Source: Kribbella sp. NBC_01245
Lineage (GTDB): Bacteria; Actinomycetota; Actinomycetes; Propionibacteriales; Kribbellaceae
DNA length: 64,000 nt
Assembly: GCF_036226525.1 (NCBI RefSeq)
Contig: NZ_CP108487.1
Span: 868,001-932,000 of the forward strand
Direction: 5' to 3'
Notes under the pieces: generated by a model
What the model was told of the DNA's origin: nothing
Databases searched by the model: none
The model's input: only the letters and a program-made list of their open reading frames with translations
Shown here: one piece after another, positions 1 through 8,577 of the stretch
How positions within the stretch are numbered: position 1 is the stretch's first letter
Layout of the letters: every line of letters begins with the position of its first letter
Made by a program: the position numbers and the translations under genes

Positions 1-1
1 G

Positions 2-268
2 ACCTATGTCGGTAATCGGGCATCCGTCGACTTTGTCGTCTACAACCGGGTGAGCAACCGCCCGCTGCTCGCTATAGAGGTGGACGGGTTCGCGTACCAC
101 GAGAACAATCCGGCCCAGCTCGAACGCGACGCCCTCAAGAACGCGATCTTCCAGACGTACGGCCTGCCGCTGCTGCGGCTACCGACTACGGGCAGCGGCG
201 AGGAGCAGAGGATCCGCGCGGAACTGGATCGCGCCGAGACCTATCGGACCGAGTCGCCCACCCGGTGA
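2..268 (+). CDS. C-terminal end of a large helicase/nuclease-type protein (Vsr/DUF2726-like domain), 5' truncated
   Basis: The reading frame is open from base 2, so the gene starts outside the window and only about 88 C-terminal residues are seen. The visible part reads VDFVVYN, then LLAIEVDG, ALKNAIF and LPLLRL. This is the pattern of the Vsr-like/DUF2726 restriction-endonuclease fold that ends many large UPF1-like helicase proteins, where the Asp of VDFVV and the Glu of AIEVDG fit a PD-(D/E)XK active site. By family this would be a DNA-cleaving domain coupled to a helicase, possibly in defence or repair. The helicase part is not visible, so the whole-protein role is inferred. Confidence 0.6.
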   Translation, partial: TYVGNRASVDFVVYNRVSNRPLLAIEVDGFAYHENNPAQLERDALKNAIFQTYGLPLLRLPTTGSGEEQRIRAELDRAETYRTESPTR

Positions 269-288
269 ATCTCTGCGTCGCGATGCTG

Positions 289-666
289 TCAGCCGACTCG
301 TAGGAGATCGACTGCTAGGACTGCGAGTGCTGAGGTGGTGAAGATGGAGTAGGCGAGGAGGGCGCGGCCGCGGTCGCCTGCGCGGAGTTGCCGGTCGAGG
401 GTCCAGCCGAAGATGAGCGTCTCGATGGCGGCGCCGATGACGCCGACCAGTGGGGTCCAGAGGCCGATGATGACGGCGACGGCGCCGACCGTGTGCAGGC
501 TGCCCAGCAGGGTGACGACCCAGAGGTTGCGGCCCTGCAGGACGCCGAGGCGGGTCAGCTCGTCCAGACGGGCCAGGGCGACACCGAGGCGGGGGAGCTG
601 TGTCGCCGCGGACGGCACGACCTCGAGCAACAACAGCACCGTGACCACAACAGCCAGTGCGAACAT
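289..666 (-). CDS. DoxX-like small membrane protein
   Basis: This 125-residue, very hydrophobic protein has about four membrane segments. It has the DoxX-like layout: a first helix, a polar stretch with repeated Leu-Arg, then GLWTPLVGVIGAAIE in the second half. I chose the ATG at 666 because a purine-rich AGGGGTGGGA lies directly upstream; a GTG two codons earlier is possible. DoxX-like proteins are inner-membrane proteins of uncertain function, often linked to redox balance. It stands alone, and nothing next to it indicates a specific partner. Confidence 0.6.
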   Translation of the reverse strand: MFALAVVVTVLLLLEVVPSAATQLPRLGVALARLDELTRLGVLQGRNLWVVTLLGSLHTVGAVAVIIGLWTPLVGVIGAAIETLIFGWTLDRQLRAGDRGRALLAYSIFTTSALAVLAVDLLRVG

Positions 667-877
667 TCCCACCCCTACAAGCCCACGCGGCCGAACGACC
701 GACGCCCAGACCCTACGCGCGGCAGCACTGAGGACCGCCGGAAGGTCTGGCGGAAATCGGAGGCGGGGGCTTGTTTGAGCGGCCTACGATGTTAGGAGGC
801 CGGTGGGTGGGGGGAGTGATGGCTGGTTATGGCAGCGGTAGTCAGGTGCGGATCCGCGTGAGCGGGGTGGTCTGGTC

Positions 878-1780
878 ATGATTGCTGTCCGGCGTGGCGG
901 GCGCGGGCGCCGGCGGCGGCCGTTTTCGGTTGAGGCGCGGTTGGCCGAGCATGTGGACCGGTTGGGTGAGGAGCATCCGCCGATTCCGCTGGGTAGCGCC
1001 GACTATTCGATGGCGCGGCCGGAGTTGCTGGCCGAGAGGTTCGGTCCGGTGCTCACCTACATGTCCAGGGTCGAGCTGGAAGTCGAGCGGAACGTGCTCG
1101 AGCTGAATTTCCTGCTGCCGGATCCACCTGTTGTCGACCGGCACTTCTACACCGACGTGTGGCTTCCGCAGGAGACCCACCATGGCCTGCTGCTGGATCG
1201 GTTGCAGTCACTGGCCGGTCTGCCGCCGGCGGACCCGAACCTCACCTCGGTGGCGTTCAGCTTCCGCGTGCTCGGTTCCCTCGGGCGATGGAGCGCCGTA
1301 CAAGACGTGAGCCGGATGCTGTATTACCTCACCGGCGTAGCGACGGAGCAGTCGGCCATTCTGGCGTACAACAAGCTTCACCGGGGATTGCTGGACCTCG
1401 GCGAGCGCGCTGTCGCCACGACCATCATCGCGCCGATTCGTCGCCAGGAGCCGGGCCACTTCGCCTACTACAAGATCGCCGCACAGGGGTTGTGGACGGA
1501 GCTGGGCTCGTGGCAGAAGTGGCTGGTCCGGACGCTGCGGCGCCATACGTTCGAACCGGTTGGCGCGTATACCAAGAGGCAGTGGGCGGAGTTCGGCGCG
1601 GTGATGCACCATCTCGGCATCACGGCGGAAGGTGGCAGCGGGTTGACCCGCTACGCCCAGCAGATCGGGCGGCTGGAACTCGAACTGTTGTGGGCGCGTA
1701 GGCAGGGGTTGCGTGTGCCTGCGTACGTCGTGGACGCCCTCAGGTCCGCCGCCAAGCTCGCGGCAACCGACCGCATCTAG
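878..1780 (+). CDS. Ferritin-like diiron protein (acyl-ACP desaturase-like fold)
   Basis: This 300-residue protein is soluble and mostly helical. It contains a complete carboxylate-bridged diiron pattern: Glu near residue 70-75, ETHH (E99, H102), E157 in TEQSA, and EPGH (E191, H194). That E / ExxH / E / ExxH order is characteristic of the ferritin-like superfamily, including acyl-ACP desaturases and diiron oxygenases. Close actinobacterial relatives often carry misleading names; the motif supports an oxygen-activating iron enzyme, but the substrate cannot be told. The N-terminal 15 residues are Arg-rich and the start has only a weak ribosome binding site, so a later start is possible. It is a single-gene unit. 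Confidence 0.65.
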   Translation: MIAVRRGGRGRRRRPFSVEARLAEHVDRLGEEHPPIPLGSADYSMARPELLAERFGPVLTYMSRVELEVERNVLELNFLLPDPPVVDRHFYTDVWLPQETHHGLLLDRLQSLAGLPPADPNLTSVAFSFRVLGSLGRWSAVQDVSRMLYYLTGVATEQSAILAYNKLHRGLLDLGERAVATTIIAPIRRQEPGHFAYYKIAAQGLWTELGSWQKWLVRTLRRHTFEPVGAYTKRQWAEFGAVMHHLGITAEGGSGLTRYAQQIGRLELELLWARRQGLRVPAYVVDALRSAAKLAATDRI

Positions 1781-1857
1781 AGACCCGTCGAGCTGTTGCA
1801 GGGGGTCATCGGGGTTATTAGTGTCGAGAAGATAACCCCTTCTGGGAGGTGCCCGCC

Positions 1858-2883
1858 ATGCGCAGATCGATGCTTGCGTTGCTGGTGATGAGCCTTGCTG
1901 TGGCCACCACGGCGACCGCGACCGCTGATCCACAAACCGTCCCGAATGGCCCTTGGGTGCAGGATTCCCAGCAGGTCAGTCTGCAGCGCCTGCATTCGTA
2001 CGACGAGATGGTCAAAGCGCTCCGGCAGATCGAGCAGCGTTCCAAGGGACGCGTCTCGCTGGAGACCGTCGGCCGCTCGAACGAAGGGCGGAACCTGTAC
2101 CTGGCGAAGGTCGGCACCGGCCCGACCAAGGTCCTCTACATCACGCAGCAGCACGGCAACGAGCCCCTCGGAACCGAGGCCGCACTGCAGCTGCTCCAGC
2201 GGCTAGGCAACGGTGGCGCCGGCTGGGACAGCATTCTCAGCAAGGTCACTCTGCTGGTCATCCCCAAGGTCAATCCGGACGGCTCCGAGCGGTTCCAGCG
2301 AGAGAACCACGATCCGGACTGCTCCGGCGCTTTCTGTACCCCAGGCGTCGGTTTCGACGTCAACCGCTGGCACGATCCGGCAGTCGCGCCCGACGCGAAC
2401 CCGGTGCCAGAGGCTGCCGCGGTGCAGCGGGTCGCCATCCGGTACCAGCCGAAGATGGTCGTCGACTTCCACCATCAGGGCTCTTATCGCAGCGCCGACG
2501 GTGACCTGATCACCGCGTCGATCTTCTGGCCGAACCACCCGGACGCGCCGGCCGCGGCGATCGCGCTGTCGCGGCAGATGTGCCTGGTCATCTTCGACAC
2601 CCTCATGCACTACGGGTTCGCGGAGGTCAGCCAGTACCCGGGCACGCTGCCGCGTGGAATCGCGCGCAACTCGTACGGCATTCGCGGTGCCGGCAGTGTC
2701 CTGGTCGAGCTGCGTGGTGACATCGGGCAGAAGAGTTCCGGGATGCTGGTCCGGACGGCGTACGTGACGATGGCGGCGCTGCTGGAGTCGATCGCCGAGG
2801 GCACGGTCTTCACCCAGGATCCGGCCCGAGCGGACACCATCCCGCTGCGCGGCGTCTTCGTGGACAACCCACACGAGGAGTAG
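1858..2883 (+). CDS. Secreted M14-family zinc carboxypeptidase
   Basis: This 341-residue protein begins with a signal peptide (MRRSMLALLV followed by an Ala/Thr-rich cleavage region near residue 23). The M14 zinc site is visible as HGNE (H99, E102) and a later His in VDFHHQG, with the catalytic Glu in VLVELRGD. PKVNPDGSE and DVNRWHD are the usual substrate-pocket motifs. It should remove C-terminal amino acids from peptides, or trim peptidoglycan peptides, outside the cell. I chose the ATG at 1858 because GGAGGT lies 7 bases upstream; an in-frame GTG at 1849 overlaps that site. It converges on the response-regulator gene. Confidence 0.85.
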   Translation: MRRSMLALLVMSLAVATTATATADPQTVPNGPWVQDSQQVSLQRLHSYDEMVKALRQIEQRSKGRVSLETVGRSNEGRNLYLAKVGTGPTKVLYITQQHGNEPLGTEAALQLLQRLGNGGAGWDSILSKVTLLVIPKVNPDGSERFQRENHDPDCSGAFCTPGVGFDVNRWHDPAVAPDANPVPEAAAVQRVAIRYQPKMVVDFHHQGSYRSADGDLITASIFWPNHPDAPAAAIALSRQMCLVIFDTLMHYGFAEVSQYPGTLPRGIARNSYGIRGAGSVLVELRGDIGQKSSGMLVRTAYVTMAALLESIAEGTVFTQDPARADTIPLRGVFVDNPHEE

Positions 2884-2917
2884 GACGCGCCACCCACTAA
2901 GACGCGCCACCACTAAG
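2884..2917. repeat. Two-copy tandem repeat between convergent genes
   Basis: A unit of about 17 bases, GACGCGCCACC followed by CACTAA or ACTAAG, occurs twice head-to-tail. The first copy follows the stop codon of the M14 gene, and the second contains the stop codon of the response-regulator gene on the opposite strand. It looks like a local duplication; no function is evident. Confidence 0.6.
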
Positions 2918-3611
2918 CGGAGGCGGTGAGCTCCGGCTTGATCAGGCCCAGCCGGAACGCGGTCATCATCGCGTTCGCACGGTTCGGCGCGCCGAGCTTT
3001 TCGTACAGGCGGGACACGTAGGTCTTGGCCGTCGAGAGGCTGACGAAGAGGGTGGCGGCGATCGCGGGGACGGAGAGGCCGGCGGCGAGCAGGGTCAGTA
3101 CCTCGCGCTCGCGCGGACTCAGCGTCAGGCTGACGGCGAGGTCGCCCGCGGTGACCTGGCTGATGGCGGGTTGCCCGGCGGCGACCTGGCTGCGGCGGGC
3201 GACGGCATGCGCGAGACCGGTCGCAGTGAAGGAGGCGGCAGCAACCGCGGCATGGCGGATGGCGCCGAGGACTTCGGTGGTCGGGGCGGTCTTGGCGACG
3301 AACGCGGAAACGCCGGTCTCCAGGGCCCGGAACAAGACGTCGTCCTCCGCCTGGGCCGTGAGTACGACGATGCCGAGCTCGGAGTGGCGGTCGCGGAGTT
3401 CACGGGCCAGGCGCAGCCCGTCGGCATCGGGCAGTGCGACATCCAGTACGACGACGTCCGGGTGTTTGGACACGACCAGAGCGTGTGCCTCGGACGCGAG
3501 GCCGCCTTCGCCGACGATGGTGATGTCAGCGTCAGCGCTGACCAGTCGGACCAGGCCGTACCTGGTCAAGGTGTGGCCGTCGATGATGACGACCTTGATC
3601 GAGCTCCGCAT
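2913..3611 (-). CDS. NarL/LuxR-family response regulator
   Basis: This is a 232-residue two-domain regulator. The N-terminal receiver has the acidic IIDGH pocket, the phospho-acceptor Asp in VVVLDVALPDADG and the Lys in FVAKTAP. The C-terminal LuxR-type helix-turn-helix begins LTLSPREREVL and contains STAKTYVSRLYEKL. A GGGGGAC ribosome binding site precedes the ATG. No histidine kinase is adjacent, so it is an orphan in this window. It lies next to the prepilin peptidase and the Tad operon, so control of pilus genes is possible but is inference only. Confidence 0.85.
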   Translation of the reverse strand: MRSSIKVVIIDGHTLTRYGLVRLVSADADITIVGEGGLASEAHALVVSKHPDVVVLDVALPDADGLRLARELRDRHSELGIVVLTAQAEDDVLFRALETGVSAFVAKTAPTTEVLGAIRHAAVAAASFTATGLAHAVARRSQVAAGQPAISQVTAGDLAVSLTLSPREREVLTLLAAGLSVPAIAATLFVSLSTAKTYVSRLYEKLGAPNRANAMMTAFRLGLIKPELTASA

Positions 3612-3753
3612 GGCGTGTCCCCCGTGAACCTTGCTTAATACAGGAGAGTGACTGAAGTCACCTGCTGTAACAGTGATCGGGGAATCCCTACGGTCCGTTA
3701 CGGAATCTGCTCGGGTAGTTTGTTTCTAAACAGTTGAGTGCTTGGTTATCGAG
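3612..3753 (-). promoter_or_regulatory. Upstream region of the response-regulator gene with short inverted repeats
   Basis: This AT-richer 142-base stretch contains a perfect 6-2-6 inverted repeat, GTGACT-GA-AGTCAC, at 3648-3661. A second small dyad, CTGT-A-ACAG, follows at about 3664-3672. They sit where a repressor or autoregulator of the response-regulator gene would bind. The regulator is not identified. Confidence 0.4.
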
Positions 3754-4464
3754 TCACGCGCCGGCCAGAACGGCCAATAGGGCACCACCGAGCATGAACG
3801 GCCCGAAGCTGATCGCGTGTTGGAGGGTGATCCGGCGGGCGAGCAACAGCCCGAGGCTGACCAAGCCCATCAGCACGAAGCCCAAGGTCGCCCCGGCGAC
3901 GAGGGTCGGCCAGCCGAGCCAGCCCAGCGCGATGCCAAGTCCGCCGGCGAGCTTGACGTCGCCGCCGCCGAGCTGCCCCCGGCTCGCGAGCGCAAGCACC
4001 AGGTAACCGCCGCCCAGGGCCAGCCCGCCCAGCAGCGCGCGAAGCAGGTTCGCTGGTTGTCCGGTCAGCACAGTCGCGACTCCGAACAGGACGATCAGAC
4101 CTGGATACAGGAGCAGGGTCAGCCGGTCCGGTAACCGCTGGACAGCGATGTCGATGGCCGCCAGTGCCACGCCCAGCGCGCCGATGAAGACGAAGGCGGC
4201 CGCATCCGCGCGAGCGGCGAATCGCCAGAGCAGCAAGGCGAGGACGGCGGCGGTGGCCAACTCGAGGACGAGCGGCGTACCGAACCAGCCATGACAGCGC
4301 GCGCACCGGATCCGCAAGGGAACCCCGAGCGGGGTCGCGCACCGCGAACAGCTGGTGCGGTCCGGCTCGCCGGAGGCCACCGACAGCCGGAAAACCGTGC
4401 TGCGCAAAGCCATTCCGGCGACGAAACCGATCGCACCTCCGGCGACCATCCACGCGATGTCCAT
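3754..4464 (-). CDS. Prepilin peptidase, A24 family (TadV/PilD type)
   Basis: This is a polytopic membrane aspartic peptidase of 236 residues. It keeps the long N-terminal cytoplasmic domain with two CxxC pairs (CSRC and CARC), as in PilD-type enzymes, and both catalytic Asp motifs, IDIAVQRLPD and GGGDVKLAGG. It should remove the short leader from the Flp pilin and the TadE/TadG pseudopilins encoded next door. I used the ATG at 4464 rather than the TTG at 4473. It is transcribed divergently from the flp-tad operon. Confidence 0.88.
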   Translation of the reverse strand: MDIAWMVAGGAIGFVAGMALRSTVFRLSVASGEPDRTSCSRCATPLGVPLRIRCARCHGWFGTPLVLELATAAVLALLLWRFAARADAAAFVFIGALGVALAAIDIAVQRLPDRLTLLLYPGLIVLFGVATVLTGQPANLLRALLGGLALGGGYLVLALASRGQLGGGDVKLAGGLGIALGWLGWPTLVAGATLGFVLMGLVSLGLLLARRITLQHAISFGPFMLGGALLAVLAGA

Positions 4465-4760
4465 GCCGGCCAAGCTAACCGCGCCCGTGCCGGTGACGGA
4501 ATCACGCCGCGGCAGAACTGGCCGAGTGGCGCCGGATGGTGACTGACCGGCCGACGGGTGTCGTCCGATCGCCCGACAACCCTGTCGTCCGATGTCCGCC
4601 GATCGACAGGCCGTGTCAGCCGATCAGTGGCCTCGTTCTGACCGGTTGACCGATGTCCTGCCGGTACGCCGATGCCGCACGGTTTCGGTACCGATCGGCA
4701 GCTCGCCGCTCGAACGATTCGGTGGGGTCCGACACCCGCCGGCAGAAGGAGGAGTTCCAA
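4465..4760 (+). promoter_or_regulatory. Divergent promoter region of the flp-tad operon
   Basis: This 296-base gene-free region separates the prepilin peptidase from flp. It holds an 11-base direct repeat, TGTCGTCCGAT, at 4559-4569 and 4583-4593, so the copies are 24 bases (about two helical turns) apart. Several further CCGAT or CGATC words follow. Regularly spaced copies suggest a regulator binding site upstream of flp. AGAAGGAGG just before the flp ATG is an unusually strong ribosome binding site, as expected for an abundant pilin. Confidence 0.4.
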
Positions 4761-4934
4761 ATGCTCAAGAACCTGCAGACCCTGCTGAAGGAAGCCCGTC
4801 GCGACGAGCGCGGCGCAACGATGGTCGAGTACGGCCTGATGGTGGCTCTGATCGCCATGATCGTGGTTCCGGCGCTGGTGATCCTCGGCCCGGCCATCGC
4901 GCTGCTGTTCCAGAACGTCGCTGGCAACCTCTGA
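4761..4934 (+). CDS. flp: Flp-family type IVb pilin
   Basis: This 57-residue protein is the major subunit of the Tad pilus. It has a short basic leader ending ERRDERG-like (RRDERG), the processing site before ATMVEYGL with the conserved Glu five residues into the mature pilin, and one long hydrophobic helix rich in Ala, Ile and Val. After cleavage by the neighbouring prepilin peptidase it would polymerise into a thin adhesive fibre. The ATG at 4761 has an optimal AAGGAGG site; the open frame upstream is not coding. It heads the operon that continues with tadE. Confidence 0.9.
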   Translation: MLKNLQTLLKEARRDERGATMVEYGLMVALIAMIVVPALVILGPAIALLFQNVAGNL

Positions 4935-5059
4935 TCGATCCGAGCGATCTGCCGATCCACTCAGTTCGATCGTGTGGTGCGGCCCGGCCGAATCGGCCGG
5001 GCCGCCGCTGGTCTCGACACCAGCCGCCAAGAATCACCTTTCAGCAACCGGGAGAAGTC

Positions 5060-5476
5060 ATGAACCTGCGACGAGGAAGTGGCAGCGCGGATCGTGGTGC
5101 TGCCGCGGTGGAGTTCGCGCTCCTGCTTCCCCTGCTGCTGTTGCTGGTGCTGGGCATCGTCGACTTCGGCCGGATGCTCAACGCCCAGCAAACCCTCACC
5201 CAGGCCGCGCGCGAAGGCGTCCGGCTGGTCGCGCTCGGGCAGCCGAATGTGGCCGGTCGCACCCAGGCCGCCGCGACCGGGTTGTCCCCGGTGGGCGTGG
5301 CGATCCAGTCGTCCTGCCCGGCCGGCGCGGGACCAGGGAGCAACGGCGTTCTCGACGCCAGCTACAGCTTCCAGTTCACGCCCGGGCTCGGTTATCTCGT
5401 CAGCCTCTTCGGTGGTTCCGGCTTGACCGGCCAGACCACCTTGTCCGCGCGGGGAGTCATGCCATGCGAAACCTAG
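5060..5476 (+). CDS. tadE: TadE-like pseudopilin
   Basis: This 138-residue protein begins with a basic leader and the pseudopilin motif RGAAAVEFALLLP, followed by a single transmembrane helix and IVDFGRMLNAQQT. TadE proteins are processed by the prepilin peptidase and are needed for Flp pilus assembly; the mature domain is exposed outside the membrane. GGGAGAAG lies just upstream of the ATG at 5060. The last 13 bases overlap tadG in another frame, suggesting translational coupling. Confidence 0.88.
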   Translation: MNLRRGSGSADRGAAAVEFALLLPLLLLLVLGIVDFGRMLNAQQTLTQAAREGVRLVALGQPNVAGRTQAAATGLSPVGVAIQSSCPAGAGPGSNGVLDASYSFQFTPGLGYLVSLFGGSGLTGQTTLSARGVMPCET

Positions 5477-6549
5477 TCCGGCCAGTGCTGCGGGATGACC
5501 GAGGTGCCTTCGGCGTCCTGGTCGGCATGCTGTTCGGGAGCGCCGTGCTCCTTGGTATGGCCGCGCTGACCATCGACGTCGGCACCTTGTACCAAGAGCG
5601 TGCCGAGTTGCAGAACGGCGCTGACGCCGGCTCGATCGCCGTCGCCAAGACGTGCGTGATCGGCCCGACCTGTGCGCCGGGAACCGCCGTGCCGTACGCG
5701 AATCTCAACTCCAAGGACGGCGTTTCCGCGGTGAGCCTGGTGTGCGGTCAATCCAACACCGGCGGCCTGCCCGGTTGCCCGGCATCGACCGGCACCATGA
5801 TCGACTGCCCGAGCGCGCCACCGGCTGGTACGAACTACGTCGACGTGCATACCGCGACCAGGACCACGGGCGGATCCTCACTGTTGCCCCCGGTGTTCTC
5901 TCGTGCGCTTGCGGGGAACGCGGGATACCAAGGCAGCACGGTTCTCGCCTGCGCCCGCGCGATGTGGGGGCCGGCTATCCAAAGCTCGAAGTCGCTGGCG
6001 ATGACGCTGTCCCTTTGTGCGTGGACGCAGGCGACGGGTGGCACTCCGCCGACCTTCGGCGTCGACGTCAGGATCTTCGTCCGCGACGCGCCGAACGCGC
6101 CCACCTGCGACGGCCTGAGCCAACCCGGTGAGTTCGGCTGGCTGAACGACGTCGGCGGCTGTACTGCCGAGGTCGACCTCACCCAGAACGGGTATGCGTC
6201 GGGCAGCGACCCCGGCAAGAACATCTCCAAGGCCTGCCAGGACGCGCTGACGTCGTACGTCGCGAACGGGACGCCGATCTACATCCCGATCTTCGACACG
6301 ACGACGGGATCGGGCAGTGGTGCTAGTTATCACCTGATCGGCTTGGCCGCGTTCATCCTCACCGGCTACGCCAACATGAACCCGCTGCACGACGACATCC
6401 CGGCACCGTTCACCAACGCGTCCTGTCCGAACGGGCACACGACTCCGTCCTGCATCTACGGCCACTTCACGCAGGCCCTCGTACCAATGACCACCACCAT
6501 CGGCGGCGGCACCTACTTCGGTGCGACCGCGATCAAGCTCGCCGGATAG
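5464..6549 (+). CDS. TadG-related pilus-assembly protein
   Basis: This 361-residue protein starts with a short leader ending DDRG, one transmembrane helix (VLVGMLFGSAVLLGMAAL) and the signature TIDVGTLYQERAELQNGADAG. This is typical of TadG/TadE-type proteins. The remaining extracytoplasmic part is Cys-, Gly- and Thr-rich and carries paired cysteines that probably form disulfides. It is expected to help anchor or assemble the pilus at the cell surface. The ATG at 5464 lies inside tadE, so the two are coupled. Confidence 0.8.
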   Translation: MRNLVRPVLRDDRGAFGVLVGMLFGSAVLLGMAALTIDVGTLYQERAELQNGADAGSIAVAKTCVIGPTCAPGTAVPYANLNSKDGVSAVSLVCGQSNTGGLPGCPASTGTMIDCPSAPPAGTNYVDVHTATRTTGGSSLLPPVFSRALAGNAGYQGSTVLACARAMWGPAIQSSKSLAMTLSLCAWTQATGGTPPTFGVDVRIFVRDAPNAPTCDGLSQPGEFGWLNDVGGCTAEVDLTQNGYASGSDPGKNISKACQDALTSYVANGTPIYIPIFDTTTGSGSGASYHLIGLAAFILTGYANMNPLHDDIPAPFTNASCPNGHTTPSCIYGHFTQALVPMTTTIGGGTYFGATAIKLAG

Positions 6550-6571
6550 TACGGCCAGGAAAGAGAAAGCC

Positions 6572-7390
6572 ATGAAACGTCGAGTTGTGACCATCATTCT
6601 GGCCGTGGCGCTGGCCGTGCTCGGAACGGCCGCCGTGCTGGTCTATGTCAACCACGCGGACGCCCGCGCGGTGGCAGGACAGCAGGCGGTGACCGTGCTC
6701 GTGGCGGACAAGGCGATCCCGTCCGGAACCACTGCGAAGGACGCGAAATCCTCGCTGCGTAGGGAGATTCTGCCGGCCTCCTCGGTGTCGACCGAGGCGA
6801 TCACGGAGATCACGGCGAAGCAGGAGGAGCTGGTCATCTCGGCCGACCTCAGTCCCGGCCAGCTGCTACTGCACTCGATGCTGGTGGCTGCGAAGGACGC
6901 CGGGGGACTGGTCATTCCGGACGGCAAGGTGGCGGTCACTTTCACGCTTTGCGCGCCAGAGATCGTCGCAGGCAACGTTCGGGTCGGTTCGGACGTGGCC
7001 GTGTTCGGCACGGTAGTTGTCAATGGCAACGGTGATGTCAGCGCGCAGCCGAACTGCACCGGCCAGCACAAGCAGCAGATCGGCAAGGGCCTCGGCACCA
7101 CCCGCGTCGTCGTACCCAAGGTGCGGGTGATCGCGATCGGTCCGGCATCCTCCTCGACCCCGCCCGAGGAGGATGCCAAGGCCACCGGCAACACGTTCTC
7201 GCAGAGTGGCGCAGGCCCGCAGAACGACCGGACGCTGGTGACCGTCGCGGTGAACCAGGACGACGCCGAGCGGCTGATCCTCTTGACCCAAACGGGGTTG
7301 CCGTACCTGGCGCTGATCGGACCGTCGGCCCAGATCACCCCCGACGACCACGTCGTACCGCAGTTCCCACCACCGGCGAAGAAGAAGTAA
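6572..7390 (+). CDS. cpaB: CpaB/RcpC-like SAF-domain pilus protein
   Basis: This 272-residue protein has a membrane-anchoring N-terminal helix (residues about 6-26). It then has a SAF-type segment, VTVLVADKAIPSGTTAKD, with SPGQLLLHSML, as in CpaB/RcpC. These proteins sit on the outer face of the membrane and are thought to contact the cell wall or modulate the pilus. The C-terminus is Pro/Lys-rich (PPPAKKK). GGAAAGAG lies before the ATG at 6572, and the gene is 22 bases behind tadG in the same operon. Confidence 0.82.
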   Translation: MKRRVVTIILAVALAVLGTAAVLVYVNHADARAVAGQQAVTVLVADKAIPSGTTAKDAKSSLRREILPASSVSTEAITEITAKQEELVISADLSPGQLLLHSMLVAAKDAGGLVIPDGKVAVTFTLCAPEIVAGNVRVGSDVAVFGTVVVNGNGDVSAQPNCTGQHKQQIGKGLGTTRVVVPKVRVIAIGPASSSTPPEEDAKATGNTFSQSGAGPQNDRTLVTVAVNQDDAERLILLTQTGLPYLALIGPSAQITPDDHVVPQFPPPAKKK

Positions 7391-7401
7391 GGAGGAGTGC
7401 G

Positions 7402-8577
7402 ATGACCATCCTTTGCCAGACGGCCGCATGGCCGGCCGTAGGCACCTCGATCGTCGGTGAAACCGTGCGCGCGGTCGATGACCTCGATGCCGCCCTACGC
7501 GCCCTGAGCGACGACCCCGCCGAGTACCTAGTCGTGGTCGGACCGGAGGCTGACACCGCAGAGGCGCTGCGGTTCGCCGCGCACCTCCGGCTGGAACGGC
7601 CGGCCGCCGGCGTGATCCTGGTCCGCGATCAGGTCGACGTCGCACTCCTTACCGAGGCGCTGCGGGCCGGCGTACGGGAAGTGGTCACGGCCGGCGATAC
7701 CGAGGCGCTCACCGCCGCCTGTGATCGCTCGTTGGCGCTGTCGAGGCAGGTGCACGTCGATGTGCGTGACACCGACGAGCCCGAGCCGGAACACGAGGGC
7801 AAGGTGGTCACCGTGTTCGCCGCCAAGGGTGGCTGCGGCAAGACCACGATCGCGATCAACCTGGCCGCGGCACTGGCGGCGAGCGAGACCCACCGGGTCT
7901 GCGTGGTCGACCTTGATCTGTCGTTCGGCGACGTGGCGATCAGCGTTCAGCTCGAGCCGGTGCGCACGATCAGCGACGCGTTGACGATGGCCGGCCACCT
8001 CGACACGACCGGGGCGGCGTCGCTGCTCACGTCGTACCGGCCGGGACTGGACATGCTGCTGGCCCCGGTCACACCTGGCGACGGCGAGAAGGTTCCCGCT
8101 GCGCTCGTCGGCGAGCTGCTCGCCGTACTGCGTGGAATGTATGACTTCGTCGTCGTCGACACCCCGGCCCAGTTCAGCGAGCACGTGCTCACGGCGATGG
8201 ATGTCTCCGACCACCTGGTGCTGCTGACCACGCCCGACACCCCGGCGATGAAGAACCTGCGGATCACGCTGGACATGCTCGACCTGTTGTCCTATTCGCG
8301 CGATATCCGCTCCGTGGTGGTGAACCGCTCCGACTCGAAGGTCGGGCTGTCGGGCAGTGACGTCGAGCGGGTGGTGCGGAGTCCCATCAACGGCAACGTT
8401 CCCTCCAGCCGCCACGTTCCGATCTCGATCAACAAGGGGATCCCGATCGTGTTCGGTACGCCGGGGCATCCGGTCAGCCAGGCGATCACGCGGTTCGCCC
8501 ACGAACGTCTGCTCGGCGGGGCCGAGCCGGCCCGGACCAAGGTGTACGCGCGTCGTGGTGTGAGGAGGCGAGGATGA
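7402..8577 (+). CDS. tadZ: TadZ/CpaE-like ATPase of the Tad pilus
   Basis: This 391-residue protein has an atypical receiver-like N-terminal half (residues 1-115, without a clear acidic pocket). A MinD/ParA-type ATPase follows, with the deviant Walker A motif AKGGCGKTT (141-149), VVDLDLSFGD and VVVDTPAQF. TadZ localises the pilus machine to a cell pole or focus. The ATG has a very strong AAGGAGGAG site. The stop codon overlaps the start of tadA by ATGA. Confidence 0.88.
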   Translation: MTILCQTAAWPAVGTSIVGETVRAVDDLDAALRALSDDPAEYLVVVGPEADTAEALRFAAHLRLERPAAGVILVRDQVDVALLTEALRAGVREVVTAGDTEALTAACDRSLALSRQVHVDVRDTDEPEPEHEGKVVTVFAAKGGCGKTTIAINLAAALAASETHRVCVVDLDLSFGDVAISVQLEPVRTISDALTMAGHLDTTGAASLLTSYRPGLDMLLAPVTPGDGEKVPAALVGELLAVLRGMYDFVVVDTPAQFSEHVLTAMDVSDHLVLLTTPDTPAMKNLRITLDMLDLLSYSRDIRSVVVNRSDSKVGLSGSDVERVVRSPINGNVPSSRHVPISINKGIPIVFGTPGHPVSQAITRFAHERLLGGAEPARTKVYARRGVRRRG

